Below, one piece after another: positions 7,515-16,418 of a stretch of DNA of 64,000 nucleotides. The translations under genes were made by a program, and so were the position numbers. The DNA lies in contig CAVRJN010000008.1 in NCBI GenBank assembly GCA_963721585.1, forward strand, positions 558,001 to 622,000. Reading direction: 5' to 3'. Below the pieces are notes generated by a model. The model saw only the letters and a list, made by a program, of their open reading frames with translations, did not search any database and had not been told where the DNA came from. The DNA comes from Bog-473 sp963721585. GTDB lineage: Bacteria > Actinomycetota > Acidimicrobiia > Acidimicrobiales > RAAP-2. Numbering within the stretch: the first letter of the stretch is position 1; each line of letters opens with the position of its first letter.

Positions 7515-9308
7515 ATGACACGGTTGGATCTACGGCGCCGGAGCGCTGCATCGCCTCAGCGGAGCATCGTTGGTCGTCGGATGCCTCTCGTCCTGGCGAT
7601 GCTGGGCCTGCTCGCGACCGCAGGGGTCGGTGTGACCTCCTTCGGCGGATCTCCAACTGTTGCCCAAGCGGCCACGACTCCGGTCGAGTACGACGTGGCC
7701 ATGGGAGACTCCCTTGCCGCCGGAACCGGCGCCAGCACCACGGCCGACGACTACGTGAGCTTGGTCTACCAGCACGAACTCACCCGTCACCCCGGCCTCC
7801 AGCTGGAGAACCTGGGGTGCGGAGGGGCGACGACCGCCTCAGTCATACATGGGCCGGGCTGCTCGTACACGACGGGCACGCAATTGGGCGATGCCGAGGC
7901 GTTCCTCCGTTCCCATCCCGGCCAGGTGGAGATGTTGACCATCGACATCGGAGCGAACGATGTGGATGGATGCATCGGGTCCTCGGGAATCAATACGTCG
8001 TGCCTCCAGACGGGCCTGAACCAGATCACCACCGACCTGCCCCTGATTTTGAGTGGCCTGCGAGCGGCCGATCCCACTCTGGCCATCTACGGGATGGACT
8101 ACTACGACCCATTCCTGGACCAATGGCTGGCCGGCGCAAGTGGTCAGACGGTGGCACAGGAGTCCGAGGCGGGTGGTGTCACCCTCAACAACGAACTGGG
8201 CCAGATCTACAACGCCAACAAGGCGGCCATGGCCGATCCGGCAACTCTCTTCCAGACCGCCAACTTCGCGTTGACCGGTTCCTACAACGGCACAACGGTG
8301 CCGGAGAACGTTTCGCTGATTTGCGCGTGGACCTGGATGTGCAGCGAGAACGACATCCATGCGAACGATGAGGGCCACGCCGAACTGGCACTGGCCTTCG
8401 AATCGGTCATCGACCAGCCCCCCACGACGTCTGTGCTCATCCCGTCTTCGAGTGGCGCCACCTTGAGCGGCAATGCGCTCGTTGACGCCACCGCCGCCGA
8501 TCCCGTCGGCGTCGCCCAGGTCCAGTTCGCCCTCACCGGGGGGACGCTGAACCAGACGGTGGTCGGGACTGCGGTGCTGACCCTCTACGGCTATGTGTTC
8601 CAACTGAACACCACGACGGTGCCCAACGGGTCGTACACCCTCCAGAGCGTGGCCTCGGACACGGCCGGCAACACCGGGTACAGCACCGGCGTCCCGGTCA
8701 CGATCGACAATCCGCCACCGACCACGACGGTGCTCGTTCCGTCTCCGAGTGGCGCCACCTTGAGCGGCACAGCCGTCTTGGATGCGACCGCTGCCGATCC
8801 CGGCGGGGTCGCCAAGGTCCAGTTCGCCCTCACCGGGGGGACGCTGAACCAGACGGTGGTCGGGACTGCGGTACTGACCCTCTACGGCTATGTGTTCCAA
8901 CTGAACACCACGACGGTGCCCAACGGGTCGTACACCCTCCAGAGCGTGGCCTCGGACACGGCCGGCAACACCGGGTACAGCACCGGCGTCCCGGTCACGA
9001 TCGACAATCCGCCACCGACCACGACGGTGCTCGTTCCGTCTCCGAGTGGCGCCACCTGGAGCGGCACAGCCGTCTTGGATGCGACCGCTGCCGATCCCGG
9101 CGGGGTCGCCAAGGTCCAGTTCGCCCTCACCGGGGGGACGCTGAACCAGACGGTGGTCGGGACTGCGGTGCTGACCCTCTACGGCTATGTGTTCCAACTG
9201 AACACCACGACGGTGCCCAACGGGTCGTACACCCTCCAGAGCGTGGCCTCGGACACGGCCGGCAACACCGGGTACAGCACCGGCGTCCCGGTCACGATCG
9301 ACAACTGA
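7515..9308 (+). CDS. Secreted SGNH/GDSL-family hydrolase with three C-terminal repeat modules
   Basis: A 597-residue exported esterase/lipase-like protein. An Arg-rich start and hydrophobic segment (LVLAMLGLLATAGVGV) followed by VAQAA form a signal peptide. SGNH blocks are present: GDSLAAGTG with the nucleophile Ser, LGCGGATT with the oxyanion Gly, IDIGANDVDG with the conserved Asn, and DIHANDEGH with the Asp-His pair. The catalytic part ends near residue 310. Three 99-residue Ig-like modules follow, each containing NGSYTLQSVASDTAGN, and the protein stops exactly at a module boundary. The start ATG at 7515 was preferred over an upstream in-frame GTG because it begins a clean signal peptide. 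Likely acts on acylated polysaccharides or lipids outside the cell. Confidence 0.85.
   Translation: MTRLDLRRRSAASPQRSIVGRRMPLVLAMLGLLATAGVGVTSFGGSPTVAQAATTPVEYDVAMGDSLAAGTGASTTADDYVSLVYQHELTRHPGLQLENLGCGGATTASVIHGPGCSYTTGTQLGDAEAFLRSHPGQVEMLTIDIGANDVDGCIGSSGINTSCLQTGLNQITTDLPLILSGLRAADPTLAIYGMDYYDPFLDQWLAGASGQTVAQESEAGGVTLNNELGQIYNANKAAMADPATLFQTANFALTGSYNGTTVPENVSLICAWTWMCSENDIHANDEGHAELALAFESVIDQPPTTSVLIPSSSGATLSGNALVDATAADPVGVAQVQFALTGGTLNQTVVGTAVLTLYGYVFQLNTTTVPNGSYTLQSVASDTAGNTGYSTGVPVTIDNPPPTTTVLVPSPSGATLSGTAVLDATAADPGGVAKVQFALTGGTLNQTVVGTAVLTLYGYVFQLNTTTVPNGSYTLQSVASDTAGNTGYSTGVPVTIDNPPPTTTVLVPSPSGATWSGTAVLDATAADPGGVAKVQFALTGGTLNQTVVGTAVLTLYGYVFQLNTTTVPNGSYTLQSVASDTAGNTGYSTGVPVTIDN
8424..9308 (+). 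repeat. Three tandem 297-bp repeats inside the SGNH hydrolase gene
   Basis: Units begin at about 8424, 8721 and 9018. Copies two and three differ at very few positions, one being TTG versus TGG (Leu to Trp) just after AGTGGCGCCACC. Copy one is more diverged in its first third and nearly identical in its second half. Each unit encodes 99 residues. The near identity at the DNA level implies recent duplication or gene conversion, and makes copy number hard to assemble. Confidence 0.9.
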
Positions 9309-9344
9309 ACCGTTCGGCCGTGCCGCTACGTCCTGACATCGAGG

Positions 9345-9803
9345 TCAGTGGGCGGAACCCCGTTCGATGTGCTGCAGCTCGATCCACAGTGGGATGACGA
9401 ACCAGATGTAGGCGTTGGTGAGCGTGTACTCGCTGTCGCCGTAGCGGGTCACCATGGCGCCGACTTCAGTGAGGCGGACGCGGTCATCCTTGGCCTGGTA
9501 CACCTTGACACGGTCCAGTAGTTCGTTCAGCTCCTCCTTGGACGACACCTCCAATCCGAAGTGATCCATGTTCGGTGTGACCATGAATTCGCCCTTCGCC
9601 GGCAACAGGTAGAGGAACTGACCCAATGAGCCCGTGTAGAGGATCAGGGGATTTCCCTTTTCCGTGCTGTTGTCCCCCTCGGTCCACCCGAAGATCTCAG
9701 AGAAGAAGTCGAGAATGGCGGCCCGCCCCGCCTCGTCCATGAGATCAGCGTCAACGCTGATCGCCACGTGGTTGATCCTGGGCGCAAACGGTTTCCCGTT
9801 CAT
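9345..9803 (-). CDS. VOC-superfamily (glyoxalase-like) protein
   Basis: A 152-residue vicinal-oxygen-chelate-fold protein. Characteristic pieces are RINHVAISVDADLMDEA near the N-terminus, the helix leading to FFSEIFGWTEGD, and the second half beginning NMDHFGLEV with the metal-ligand-type His. Family members are isomerases, lyases or dioxygenases acting on small metabolites. Its ATG overlaps the stop of the upstream alcohol dehydrogenase by four bases (ATGA), so the two are translated together and probably act in one pathway. The substrate is unknown. Confidence 0.75.
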   Translation of the reverse strand: MNGKPFAPRINHVAISVDADLMDEAGRAAILDFFSEIFGWTEGDNSTEKGNPLILYTGSLGQFLYLLPAKGEFMVTPNMDHFGLEVSSKEELNELLDRVKVYQAKDDRVRLTEVGAMVTRYGDSEYTLTNAYIWFVIPLWIELQHIERGSAH

Positions 9804-10834
9804 GACGTCAGACCTGGCTGCACCATCACCTTGCTCGGGATTTCCCCCCGGGCGAGTCTTTCCATGGCAGACATCACTTCGCTGAGTGGAATGTCGGTGG
9901 GTTCGATCAATGAACCGAGCGGCAAGGCTCCGCTGCCGAGAAGATCCACCGCGGGCCCGAAGCCGTCATCGTTGTAGTTGTAGGCCCCGATGACCTCGAG
10001 CTCGAAGATGATCAAACGGTTCTGGTTGAAGCGGGGCGGTTCGAACCCGGTGCCGACGATCACAAGAGCGCCCGCGTAGTCCAGCTGGCCGAGCGCAGTC
10101 TCGGCCGCACTGGCGTGACCGGAGCATTCGAACACGATCGCGAATGGTTCAGCCACAGGCTGGGTCATGGGTGGCTCCGTCAGCCTGTCGGGCGTCACCA
10201 CACGGGTGGCCCCGACGTCGAGCGCCTGTTGCCGGCGGAGCGGCGACGGCTCGCTCACGGTGATGTCCGAGATCCCCTGGGCCCGCAGCACGGCGATGAT
10301 CAGGAGCCCGACCGGACCGGCCCCGGTGACGAGCACCCGGTCGTCGGGCCGGACATCGGCCAGGCGCAGCGCGTGCAGCGTGATCGCCGTGGGCTCGGCC
10401 AAGGCCGCCGGCCGGGTCGCCAGCGAGTCAGGAATCCGGATCAGGCCGTCGGCCGCCGCGGTCTTGTACTGGCAGAACGCGCCCCTGTACCCGGCGAAAT
10501 CGGCCGAGGCACGCCGCATGCACACCGAAGGGCGACCTCTCCGGCAGGGTCGGCACTCACCACATCCCGGAGCAGCATTCCCCACGACCCGGTCGCCGGT
10601 GGACCACCCGGAGTCCCTCGGCGCCTCGGCCACAATGCCCGACCACTCGTGGCCGAGGATGGCGCCCGGTCTCGCATAGCGCTCCAGGACCATGTGCAGG
10701 TCGGAACCGCAGATCCCGCACGCGGCGATCTCGACGAGCACCTCGCCGGGCCCAGGTTCTGGTCGCGGGACCTCGTCGACCTCGATCCTCCCGTCGCCCA
10801 CGTAGACGGCCGCGGGCATCGTTTCCGGGGACAC
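9800..10834 (-). CDS. Zinc-dependent medium-chain alcohol dehydrogenase
   Basis: A 344-residue MDR-superfamily NAD(P)-dependent dehydrogenase of the threonine/sorbitol dehydrogenase type. Catalytic zinc ligands lie in CGICGSDLH and GHEWSG. The structural zinc loop is CGECRPCRRGRPSVC. The Rossmann motif is GAGPVGLL near residue 170. It oxidises a secondary alcohol or reduces a ketone; the substrate is unknown. The start is GTG at 10834, with an alternative ATG five codons in. It is followed with a four-base overlap by the VOC gene, forming a two-gene operon. Confidence 0.85.
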   Translation of the reverse strand: MSPETMPAAVYVGDGRIEVDEVPRPEPGPGEVLVEIAACGICGSDLHMVLERYARPGAILGHEWSGIVAEAPRDSGWSTGDRVVGNAAPGCGECRPCRRGRPSVCMRRASADFAGYRGAFCQYKTAAADGLIRIPDSLATRPAALAEPTAITLHALRLADVRPDDRVLVTGAGPVGLLIIAVLRAQGISDITVSEPSPLRRQQALDVGATRVVTPDRLTEPPMTQPVAEPFAIVFECSGHASAAETALGQLDYAGALVIVGTGFEPPRFNQNRLIIFELEVIGAYNYNDDGFGPAVDLLGSGALPLGSLIEPTDIPLSEVMSAMERLARGEIPSKVMVQPGLTS

Positions 10835-10991
10835 GGGGCCACACTATGGGCCTTTTCCGGCGCCCGCCTTGGCCCATGCCTCCCGCTGCAGTCGATGCGG
10901 GGCTGCGGTACCGACCGTGACCCCACCTGGCTCGGCGGCGCGCCCGTCCGCACGTCGTCGGTACCGGGGACCGGACCGGATCCGTGCCGGC

Positions 10992-12086
10992 TCACGGTCC
11001 CGAGTGCTCCGCGCCCCGCACCGGCTCGATGGTGTCATCCGGCCGGGAAGCGTCCGGTTCTCTCCGTCGTGGTCGGGTCAGGATGATCTGCACGGAAGCG
11101 ACCACCAGCACCACGATGGTGACCAGCCGCTCGCTCCGGCCGACCTCCCTGAAGATGGCGTAGATCTGTATGCCGATGGCGAGGGCCTGCGCGAAGAGGG
11201 CCAGCGCAATGGCGCGCATCCCTGTGACCGCTTCGGGGTCCTCGGCGGCCCCCGGCGCCCGAACCCAGGCCGCCAACGCGAGCAGGAGCGCTGCCGCGGT
11301 CCAGACGAAGTCGTAGCTGTCCCCGGACACGACGTCTCGGGCGGTCGCCTCTTGGACGGCGAAGACAGCATCGGCAACCGACGAACTGACGATGGACAGA
11401 CCGACCAGGATCCACATGGTGTCGGGTCGCCAGCCCAGTAGGCCGTAGACGCCCAGGATCGCACCCACCAACAGCACGTCGAGCACCGGGTACATGAACG
11501 CGACGACGGTGGCGAGGTTCCCAACCGTCTTGTGCTCGGCTGCGGGCTGAATCACCAGGGCGAACCCCACGGCCAGCACCAGCAGCATCACGGCGATGCC
11601 GTCCATCCAGCGGTGCAGCTCGAACTGCGGAACGCGCACCCGGATCAGATAGAAGATCCCGATCGCCAGAAGCGGATACCACGCCAACCAGAACACGTCC
11701 GCGAACGAGGGGTAGGGGGGGCTGGGTTGGCCCCCGTACGCCAGGTCCCACCCGACGGTCCCGAGAAACCAGAGCAAAAGAGCCATTCCGAAGGCCAGCC
11801 ACGCCTTTCGGGCCACCGGCTCGAAGGCAGCCCGGGCGAGAACGAGTGCGGCACACGCGCCCAGAATCGAGTCGTGGACCCAGTTGGCGTAGAACCAGCT
11901 CGGTCCGCCGACATGAAAGATGTCGTTGATCGCCTCGAGAACGGTGAGCACCCCCAGCACCAACCAGATGAAATTGAGGGGAAGGGGCACCGACAGGAGC
12001 TCACCCTCCAAGTCGACCTTGCGCCCGGGGAGCGCTTTGCGCAGTGGGCCCAGCCTCCGCGCGCCGTTGTCGGTCGAGTCAACCAC
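10992..12086 (-). CDS. Polytopic integral membrane protein, MASE-like
   Basis: A 364-residue protein with about nine to ten hydrophobic helices. One example is FIWLVLGVLTVLEAIND at the N-terminus. A conserved loop PSFADVFWLAWYPLLAIG lies near residue 128. This loop and the spacing of helices resemble the N-terminal membrane-sensing region that precedes GGDEF/EAL domains in many actinobacterial c-di-GMP proteins. Here the chain ends after a short charged tail (RPRRREPDASRPDD) with no output domain. It may be a truncated sensor or a stand-alone membrane protein. The start is GTG. It is divergent from the SDR gene. Function unknown. Confidence 0.65.
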   Translation of the reverse strand: MVDSTDNGARRLGPLRKALPGRKVDLEGELLSVPLPLNFIWLVLGVLTVLEAINDIFHVGGPSWFYANWVHDSILGACAALVLARAAFEPVARKAWLAFGMALLLWFLGTVGWDLAYGGQPSPPYPSFADVFWLAWYPLLAIGIFYLIRVRVPQFELHRWMDGIAVMLLVLAVGFALVIQPAAEHKTVGNLATVVAFMYPVLDVLLVGAILGVYGLLGWRPDTMWILVGLSIVSSSVADAVFAVQEATARDVVSGDSYDFVWTAAALLLALAAWVRAPGAAEDPEAVTGMRAIALALFAQALAIGIQIYAIFREVGRSERLVTIVVLVVASVQIILTRPRRREPDASRPDDTIEPVRGAEHSGP

Positions 12087-12180
12087 GGCACCCCGTCATG
12101 GTCACCATCATCGCCGACGAGCCACATGTGGGGACAGGCGTGCGGTCCCAGGGGGCTCCCTCCGGTACCATCGGCCCGCC

Positions 12181-12924
12181 ATGGAGCAACTGCAGGGACG
12201 GACGGCGGTCGTCACCGGCGCGGCCAGCGGCATCGGGCTGGCCGTAGCCGAAGCCTTCGTCGACGCGGGCATGCGCGTCGTCATGGCCGACGTCGACGAG
12301 GACAACCTCCGATCGCACACGGCGAGCCTGGCCGACCAGGGCGCCGAAGTGATCGCCGTCACCGCCGACGTCCGCGATCCTGACGCCGTCGAAGGCGTCG
12401 GTGCCGCCGCTGTCGAGCACTTCGGGAAGCTCCATGTCGCGGTGAACAACGCCGGCGTCGTCAACGGCGGCTACTCCTGGGAGATATCCCTGGAGGAGTG
12501 GCACCGCGTGGTCGACATCGACCTGTGGGGCGTCATCCACGGCATCCGCTCCTTCGTGCCGCGCATTCTCGCCTCGGGGGAGGAGGGCCACGTCGTGAAT
12601 ACGGCATCCATGGCCGCTGTCCTGTCGTTGGGCCGCCTCGGGCCCTACACCGTCGCCAAGCACGGGGTGCTCGGCCTCTCCGATGTCCTGCGGGCCGAGC
12701 TGGCCTCCCTGCAGGCACCGATCGGGGTCAGCGTGGTCATGCCCGGCATGATCAAGACCGCCATGAACCCCATCGGTACGGTCCCGTCCGCCACGGTGGC
12801 CGCCAACGTGCTGGACGCCATCCGGCGCCGGCGCAGCTACGTCTTCACCGATCACCACAGCACCGACGAAGTAGCAGAGCGCCTCAACGCGATCCTGTTG
12901 GCGCGCGACGACGTCATCGGCTGA
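12181..12924 (+). CDS. Short-chain dehydrogenase/reductase
   Basis: A 247-residue classical SDR. The NAD(P)-binding motif is TGAASGIG near residue 12, with NNAGVV near residue 88. The active-site Ser lies in NTASMAAVLS, and the Y-x-x-x-K pair in YTVAKHG near residue 158. Acidic residues after beta2 (MADVDEDNL) favour NAD over NADP. The substrate is unknown; the family commonly handles hydroxy-acyl, steroid or sugar alcohols. The ATG at 12181 lies seven codons before the Rossmann strand, which is normal; the longer open frame upstream overlaps the divergent membrane-protein gene and was not used. Confidence 0.85.
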   Translation: MEQLQGRTAVVTGAASGIGLAVAEAFVDAGMRVVMADVDEDNLRSHTASLADQGAEVIAVTADVRDPDAVEGVGAAAVEHFGKLHVAVNNAGVVNGGYSWEISLEEWHRVVDIDLWGVIHGIRSFVPRILASGEEGHVVNTASMAAVLSLGRLGPYTVAKHGVLGLSDVLRAELASLQAPIGVSVVMPGMIKTAMNPIGTVPSATVAANVLDAIRRRRSYVFTDHHSTDEVAERLNAILLARDDVIG

Positions 12925-13011
12925 AGCCCGTACTTAGCTGGCGGCCCGCGGGAGCCCTCCACTCCTGGTCACGGAGCTGGCAGGCGCAGTGGCCCGCGGT
13001 AGCCTCCCCCG

Positions 13012-14664
13012 ATGCCTGGAGACGAACTCGCTGCCGAGCTGCTGACGTCGGTCCTCGATGCCGACCCCTTGGCCGGTTCTCTCTACGGTTTTCCCGGCTA
13101 TGACTCGAATCTCCCCGACTTCAGTCGGGAGTCACAGAACGAGCACGCGCGCACTCTGGCATCCATTGCCACGCGGGCGGAGCAGGAACCAGACGCCGGC
13201 TTGGATGAGGCCGAGATCCAGACACTCGACTTCGTGCGCTGCCTGGCTCGTGGCATGGCCGATGCGGCCACCGTGCCCATCATCGAGTTCACCGTCAGTG
13301 ACACGTTCGCCGCGCCGGTCGGGGAGATCTTGAGTTCGCTGCCCAAGATCCCGCTCGACACCGAAGAGAGGCGCGAGGGCTACCTCACGCGGTTACGCGG
13401 CCTCTCGGGCGTGCTCGACACGGTGGCGCAGCGCCACCAGGAAGGAGCGCGCGCGGGACGGACGGCGGTGGCGCGACTGGTGGAGGCCGCCATCACCCAG
13501 CTCGACATGATGTTGCAGGATCCCACCATGGGTGCGATCGTCCGGACCGACACCGATGCAGCCTTCTCCCAAGCGGTCGCGGTCGCCGTGGACGATCACG
13601 CCCGTCCGGCGCTGGCCTGCTACCGGGAGGCTCTGCACGCCTCGGTGCTGCCCGCCGCGCGTGACGACGAGCATCCGGGCATCTGTCACCTGCCCGGCGG
13701 CGACGCGATGTACGAGGCCATGGTCCGACACCACACGTCCTTGCGCTATTCGGCCCAGGATCTCCACGCCATGGGCCGTGAGATCGTCGACGAGGTGCTC
13801 GAGGAGATCGTCGACACTGGTTCCCGCCTCTTCGGGACCACCGAGGTGCCCGAGATCTTCGAACACCTGTCCGACCCTTCCTTGCGGTACCAGAGCCGAG
13901 AGGAGATGTTGGAGCACGCCCAGCGCGTCGTCGCCGCCGCCGAGGCGGAAGCACCCCGGTGGTTCGTGACCGTCCCTGACGCGCCGTGCACTGTGGCGCC
14001 GGTCCCCGAGTCCGAAGAAGTGGGGATGACCGCTGCCTACTACATGCCGGGCGCCATCGACGGCTCGCGGTCAGGGACCTATTACCTGAACACGTCGCAG
14101 CCCGAGAAGCGCCACCGCTATGCGGCCGAGGACATCGCTTTTCACGAAGCCGTCCCCGGGCATCATTTCCAGCTCACCATCGCCATGGAGTCCAAGGACC
14201 TGGCGCCCGCACGCCAGGTCCTCTTCGACACCGCCTGCGCGGAGGGCTGGGGCCTCTACGCGGAACGGTTGGCGGACGAAATGGGCCTCTACAGCGACGA
14301 CCTGGCCCGCATGGGCCTGTTCGCCGCCGACTCGTGGCGGGCGAGCCGGCTGGTCGTCGACACGGGCCTGCACGCGTTGGGCTGGACCCGCCAGTACGCC
14401 GTCGACTGGTTGGCTGCGCACACGCCCCTCCCCCGCCTCGAAGTCGAAACCGAAATCGACCGGTACATCTCCTTCCCCGGCCAGGCCCTGGCCTACATGG
14501 TCGGCCGGCGTGAGATCGTGCGGCTCCGCGCCGAGGCGGCGCAGCGTCTGGGCGCGCGCTTCGACCTGAGGGAATTCCACGATCTCGTGTTGCGGGCCGG
14601 GATCCTTCCGTTGCCGGCACTCGCTCGTACCGCCGAGCGCTGGGTCGAGCGCCTCTCCTCGTAG
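13012..14664 (+). CDS. DUF885-family metallopeptidase-like protein
   Basis: A 550-residue protein of the DUF885 family, distantly related to gluzincin peptidases. The zinc-binding signature HEAVPGHH occurs near residue 380 (in DIAFHEAVPGHHFQL), followed by the downstream Glu-containing segment CAEGWGLYAERLADEMG, which matches the family's second metal-ligand region. No signal peptide is seen, so it is probably cytoplasmic. Related proteins are presumed carboxypeptidases, but the substrate is not established. The length is standard (500-600). The gene is 87 bases downstream of the SDR on the same strand. Confidence 0.8.
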   Translation: MPGDELAAELLTSVLDADPLAGSLYGFPGYDSNLPDFSRESQNEHARTLASIATRAEQEPDAGLDEAEIQTLDFVRCLARGMADAATVPIIEFTVSDTFAAPVGEILSSLPKIPLDTEERREGYLTRLRGLSGVLDTVAQRHQEGARAGRTAVARLVEAAITQLDMMLQDPTMGAIVRTDTDAAFSQAVAVAVDDHARPALACYREALHASVLPAARDDEHPGICHLPGGDAMYEAMVRHHTSLRYSAQDLHAMGREIVDEVLEEIVDTGSRLFGTTEVPEIFEHLSDPSLRYQSREEMLEHAQRVVAAAEAEAPRWFVTVPDAPCTVAPVPESEEVGMTAAYYMPGAIDGSRSGTYYLNTSQPEKRHRYAAEDIAFHEAVPGHHFQLTIAMESKDLAPARQVLFDTACAEGWGLYAERLADEMGLYSDDLARMGLFAADSWRASRLVVDTGLHALGWTRQYAVDWLAAHTPLPRLEVETEIDRYISFPGQALAYMVGRREIVRLRAEAAQRLGARFDLREFHDLVLRAGILPLPALARTAERWVERLSS

Positions 14665-14772
14665 GAAGGCGCAGTCGACACTCCTGATCCGGCACCCACA
14701 GGCTTTCGCGCAGCGCGTCCTCGTGTCGTCATTGCGCAGGACGCATCGGGCACCCGTGGGGGGTGAAAGTCC

Positions 14773-15210
14773 TCATGTCAGCTGGTGACGCGGCAGCGAC
14801 GAGGCGGCCCGGCCGCTCAGGATCACAGCGAAGAGGCACACGACCGTGACATGCACGGCAGTGCACCACAGACAGATGGCGCCGATCCGGAAGAGCTCCA
14901 CGTACACGAGGTACAGCACCATGGCGGCGCCGCCGCCCGACACCGCCAGCCGGGTACCGTCGACCCAGGTCGCAGCGGAGCGCCAGGCCCAGGGCGCGGT
15001 GAGACAAGTCATGACGACGGCCCACACCACGCCGAGGACGGCCAGCGGCACGCCGAAAACCACCGACCACGAGCTGGTGGTCACCAGCGTGCAGTTGACG
15101 ATGCCGGTATCGGGACAGGCCAGTGCGGTTGGATCGGTGTAGTGGGTCGCCGTGAGGTACGACGCGATCGCCACCGCGGCCAGTGACAGGGCGAGCGACG
15201 TGACCGGCAC
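14773..15210 (-). CDS. Vitamin K epoxide reductase (VKOR) family protein
   Basis: A 145-residue membrane protein with four hydrophobic helices. It carries the VKOR active-site motif CLWC near residue 118 (in RIGAICLWCTAVH) and a second cysteine pair in LACPDTGIVNCTL near residue 35. Bacterial VKOR re-oxidises a DsbA-like thioredoxin-fold partner using quinone, supporting disulfide formation outside the membrane. It lies just downstream (about 40 bases) of a DUF929 protein with a CPFC motif, the likely partner. The start is GTG. This pairing replaces DsbB/DsbA in many actinobacteria. Confidence 0.85.
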   Translation of the reverse strand: MPVTSLALSLAAVAIASYLTATHYTDPTALACPDTGIVNCTLVTTSSWSVVFGVPLAVLGVVWAVVMTCLTAPWAWRSAATWVDGTRLAVSGGGAAMVLYLVYVELFRIGAICLWCTAVHVTVVCLFAVILSGRAASSLPRHQLT

Positions 15211-15248
15211 CTAGCCCGGCAGCCGCCGGGCGACGACGCGCGCCACCG

Positions 15249-16259
15249 TCACGCCCCCAGCTTCTGGGCGATCGCGGCAATCGTCGCCGAGCTTCCGACG
15301 CTCGAGGGCTGGTTGCCGGTGACCGCAACGACGGCGGCGGTGATGTCGTTCGCCGTCCCGTCGATCGCCTGCGCCACCGCGCTGTCCGGGTTGGACAGGT
15401 CAGCCGCGATCTGGCTGCGCGACAGCCCCTGCAGCACCTGCGGCGAGAAGCTCGAACCGGTGACGAGGTAGCGGTTTGCGATATCGAGGAACGGGATGCT
15501 TCCCTGCGGGTCGTACTTCGCCACCAGGGCGCTCTGGGCCGCCGTCGGTGTCTGCAAGGTCTGATAACCGTCCCCGGCCGGTTGGTTCGTGGCCTCCTCG
15601 ACGGGCTGGAAGTCGACGTACGGGCTCGAGTAGCTCGATCCGTAGAACGAGAGGGTCTGCGTGTCGGGGAACTCGTCGGAGTCCGAGGAGTGCGTGCCCG
15701 ACAGGTTCGAGAACGTCCCGAAGCGTGACAGCGCGACAGCAAGCGCCCAGCGCTCGGCAGCACAGAACGGGCAGTATTCGGCGCCGATGTACGTGATCAG
15801 CGGCTTGCCGCCCTCGCCTTTGAGGACACTGCCGTTCCCGATCTTGCTGGGCAGTACGTCTCCCGATGGGCTCCCCACTGCATCGAGGGTGGCGGCGGGC
15901 ACCGAAAGCGCCGCCACGACCTGTGGCGACAACGCCGTGGTGCCCGTGCCCGACGATCCTCCGGTTGCGCCGACATGTGGGGACGCCGAAGCCAGCGGGT
16001 TGGACGTCCCGGCGGCCTTGATCAAGACCATGGTGGCGATGGCGGCGACCACCAGCCCGACCGGGATCAGGGCCGTCAGCACCCGGTGTCGGGAGCGGAA
16101 CCGGGCGGGTGGTGACGCTGCCCCGGGCTTGGCCCTCGAGTTGGGGTTGGAGGTGGACGGCGCCCTGGTCCTTGGGGCCGGGCGCGAGGTGGATGTGGAC
16201 TTCTTCTTGTTGGCGGTGGGCCGCGCCGGACGCGACGACCCCGATGGGGATTTTGACAT
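15249..16259 (-). CDS. DUF929 thioredoxin-like membrane-anchored protein
   Basis: A 336-residue protein with a long basic, Ser/Pro/Lys-rich cytoplasmic N-terminus (about 70 residues) and one membrane helix (LIPVGLVVAAIATMVLI near residues 75-90). The extracytoplasmic DUF929 domain has a CxxC-type motif, ITYIGAEYCPFCAAERW near residue 167. This is the redox motif expected of a protein-disulfide oxidoreductase. The downstream VKOR gene supports a joint role in oxidative folding of exported proteins; this is inference from context. The start is ATG. About 160 bases separate it from the next upstream gene. Confidence 0.75.
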   Translation of the reverse strand: MSKSPSGSSRPARPTANKKKSTSTSRPAPRTRAPSTSNPNSRAKPGAASPPARFRSRHRVLTALIPVGLVVAAIATMVLIKAAGTSNPLASASPHVGATGGSSGTGTTALSPQVVAALSVPAATLDAVGSPSGDVLPSKIGNGSVLKGEGGKPLITYIGAEYCPFCAAERWALAVALSRFGTFSNLSGTHSSDSDEFPDTQTLSFYGSSYSSPYVDFQPVEEATNQPAGDGYQTLQTPTAAQSALVAKYDPQGSIPFLDIANRYLVTGSSFSPQVLQGLSRSQIAADLSNPDSAVAQAIDGTANDITAAVVAVTGNQPSSVGSSATIAAIAQKLGA

Positions 16260-16418
16260 CGTGTTCTCCTGGGTATGCGGGCACGGCGACAGGGCACGCG
16301 TGACCGAAGGCTCGAAATGGAGGTCGCAAGGGCGGCTTCCTGGGCTGATGCCGGCGACGTGCGGCTGCCCGTGCCCACAAGGCTGGGCGGTCGGGGTCGC
16401 GTCGCCGCGGAGTTCGAG

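Noticed and set aside
7839..9197. A 452-codon open frame opposite the SGNH hydrolase
   Set aside because: It repeats because the DNA below it repeats, is Arg/Gly/His-rich, and lacks any motif; it is a shadow of the real gene.
10036..10054. GGTTCGAACCC resembling a tRNA T-arm
   Set aside because: It lies within the alcohol dehydrogenase coding sequence, and no matching acceptor, D or anticodon arms are found at the right spacing.
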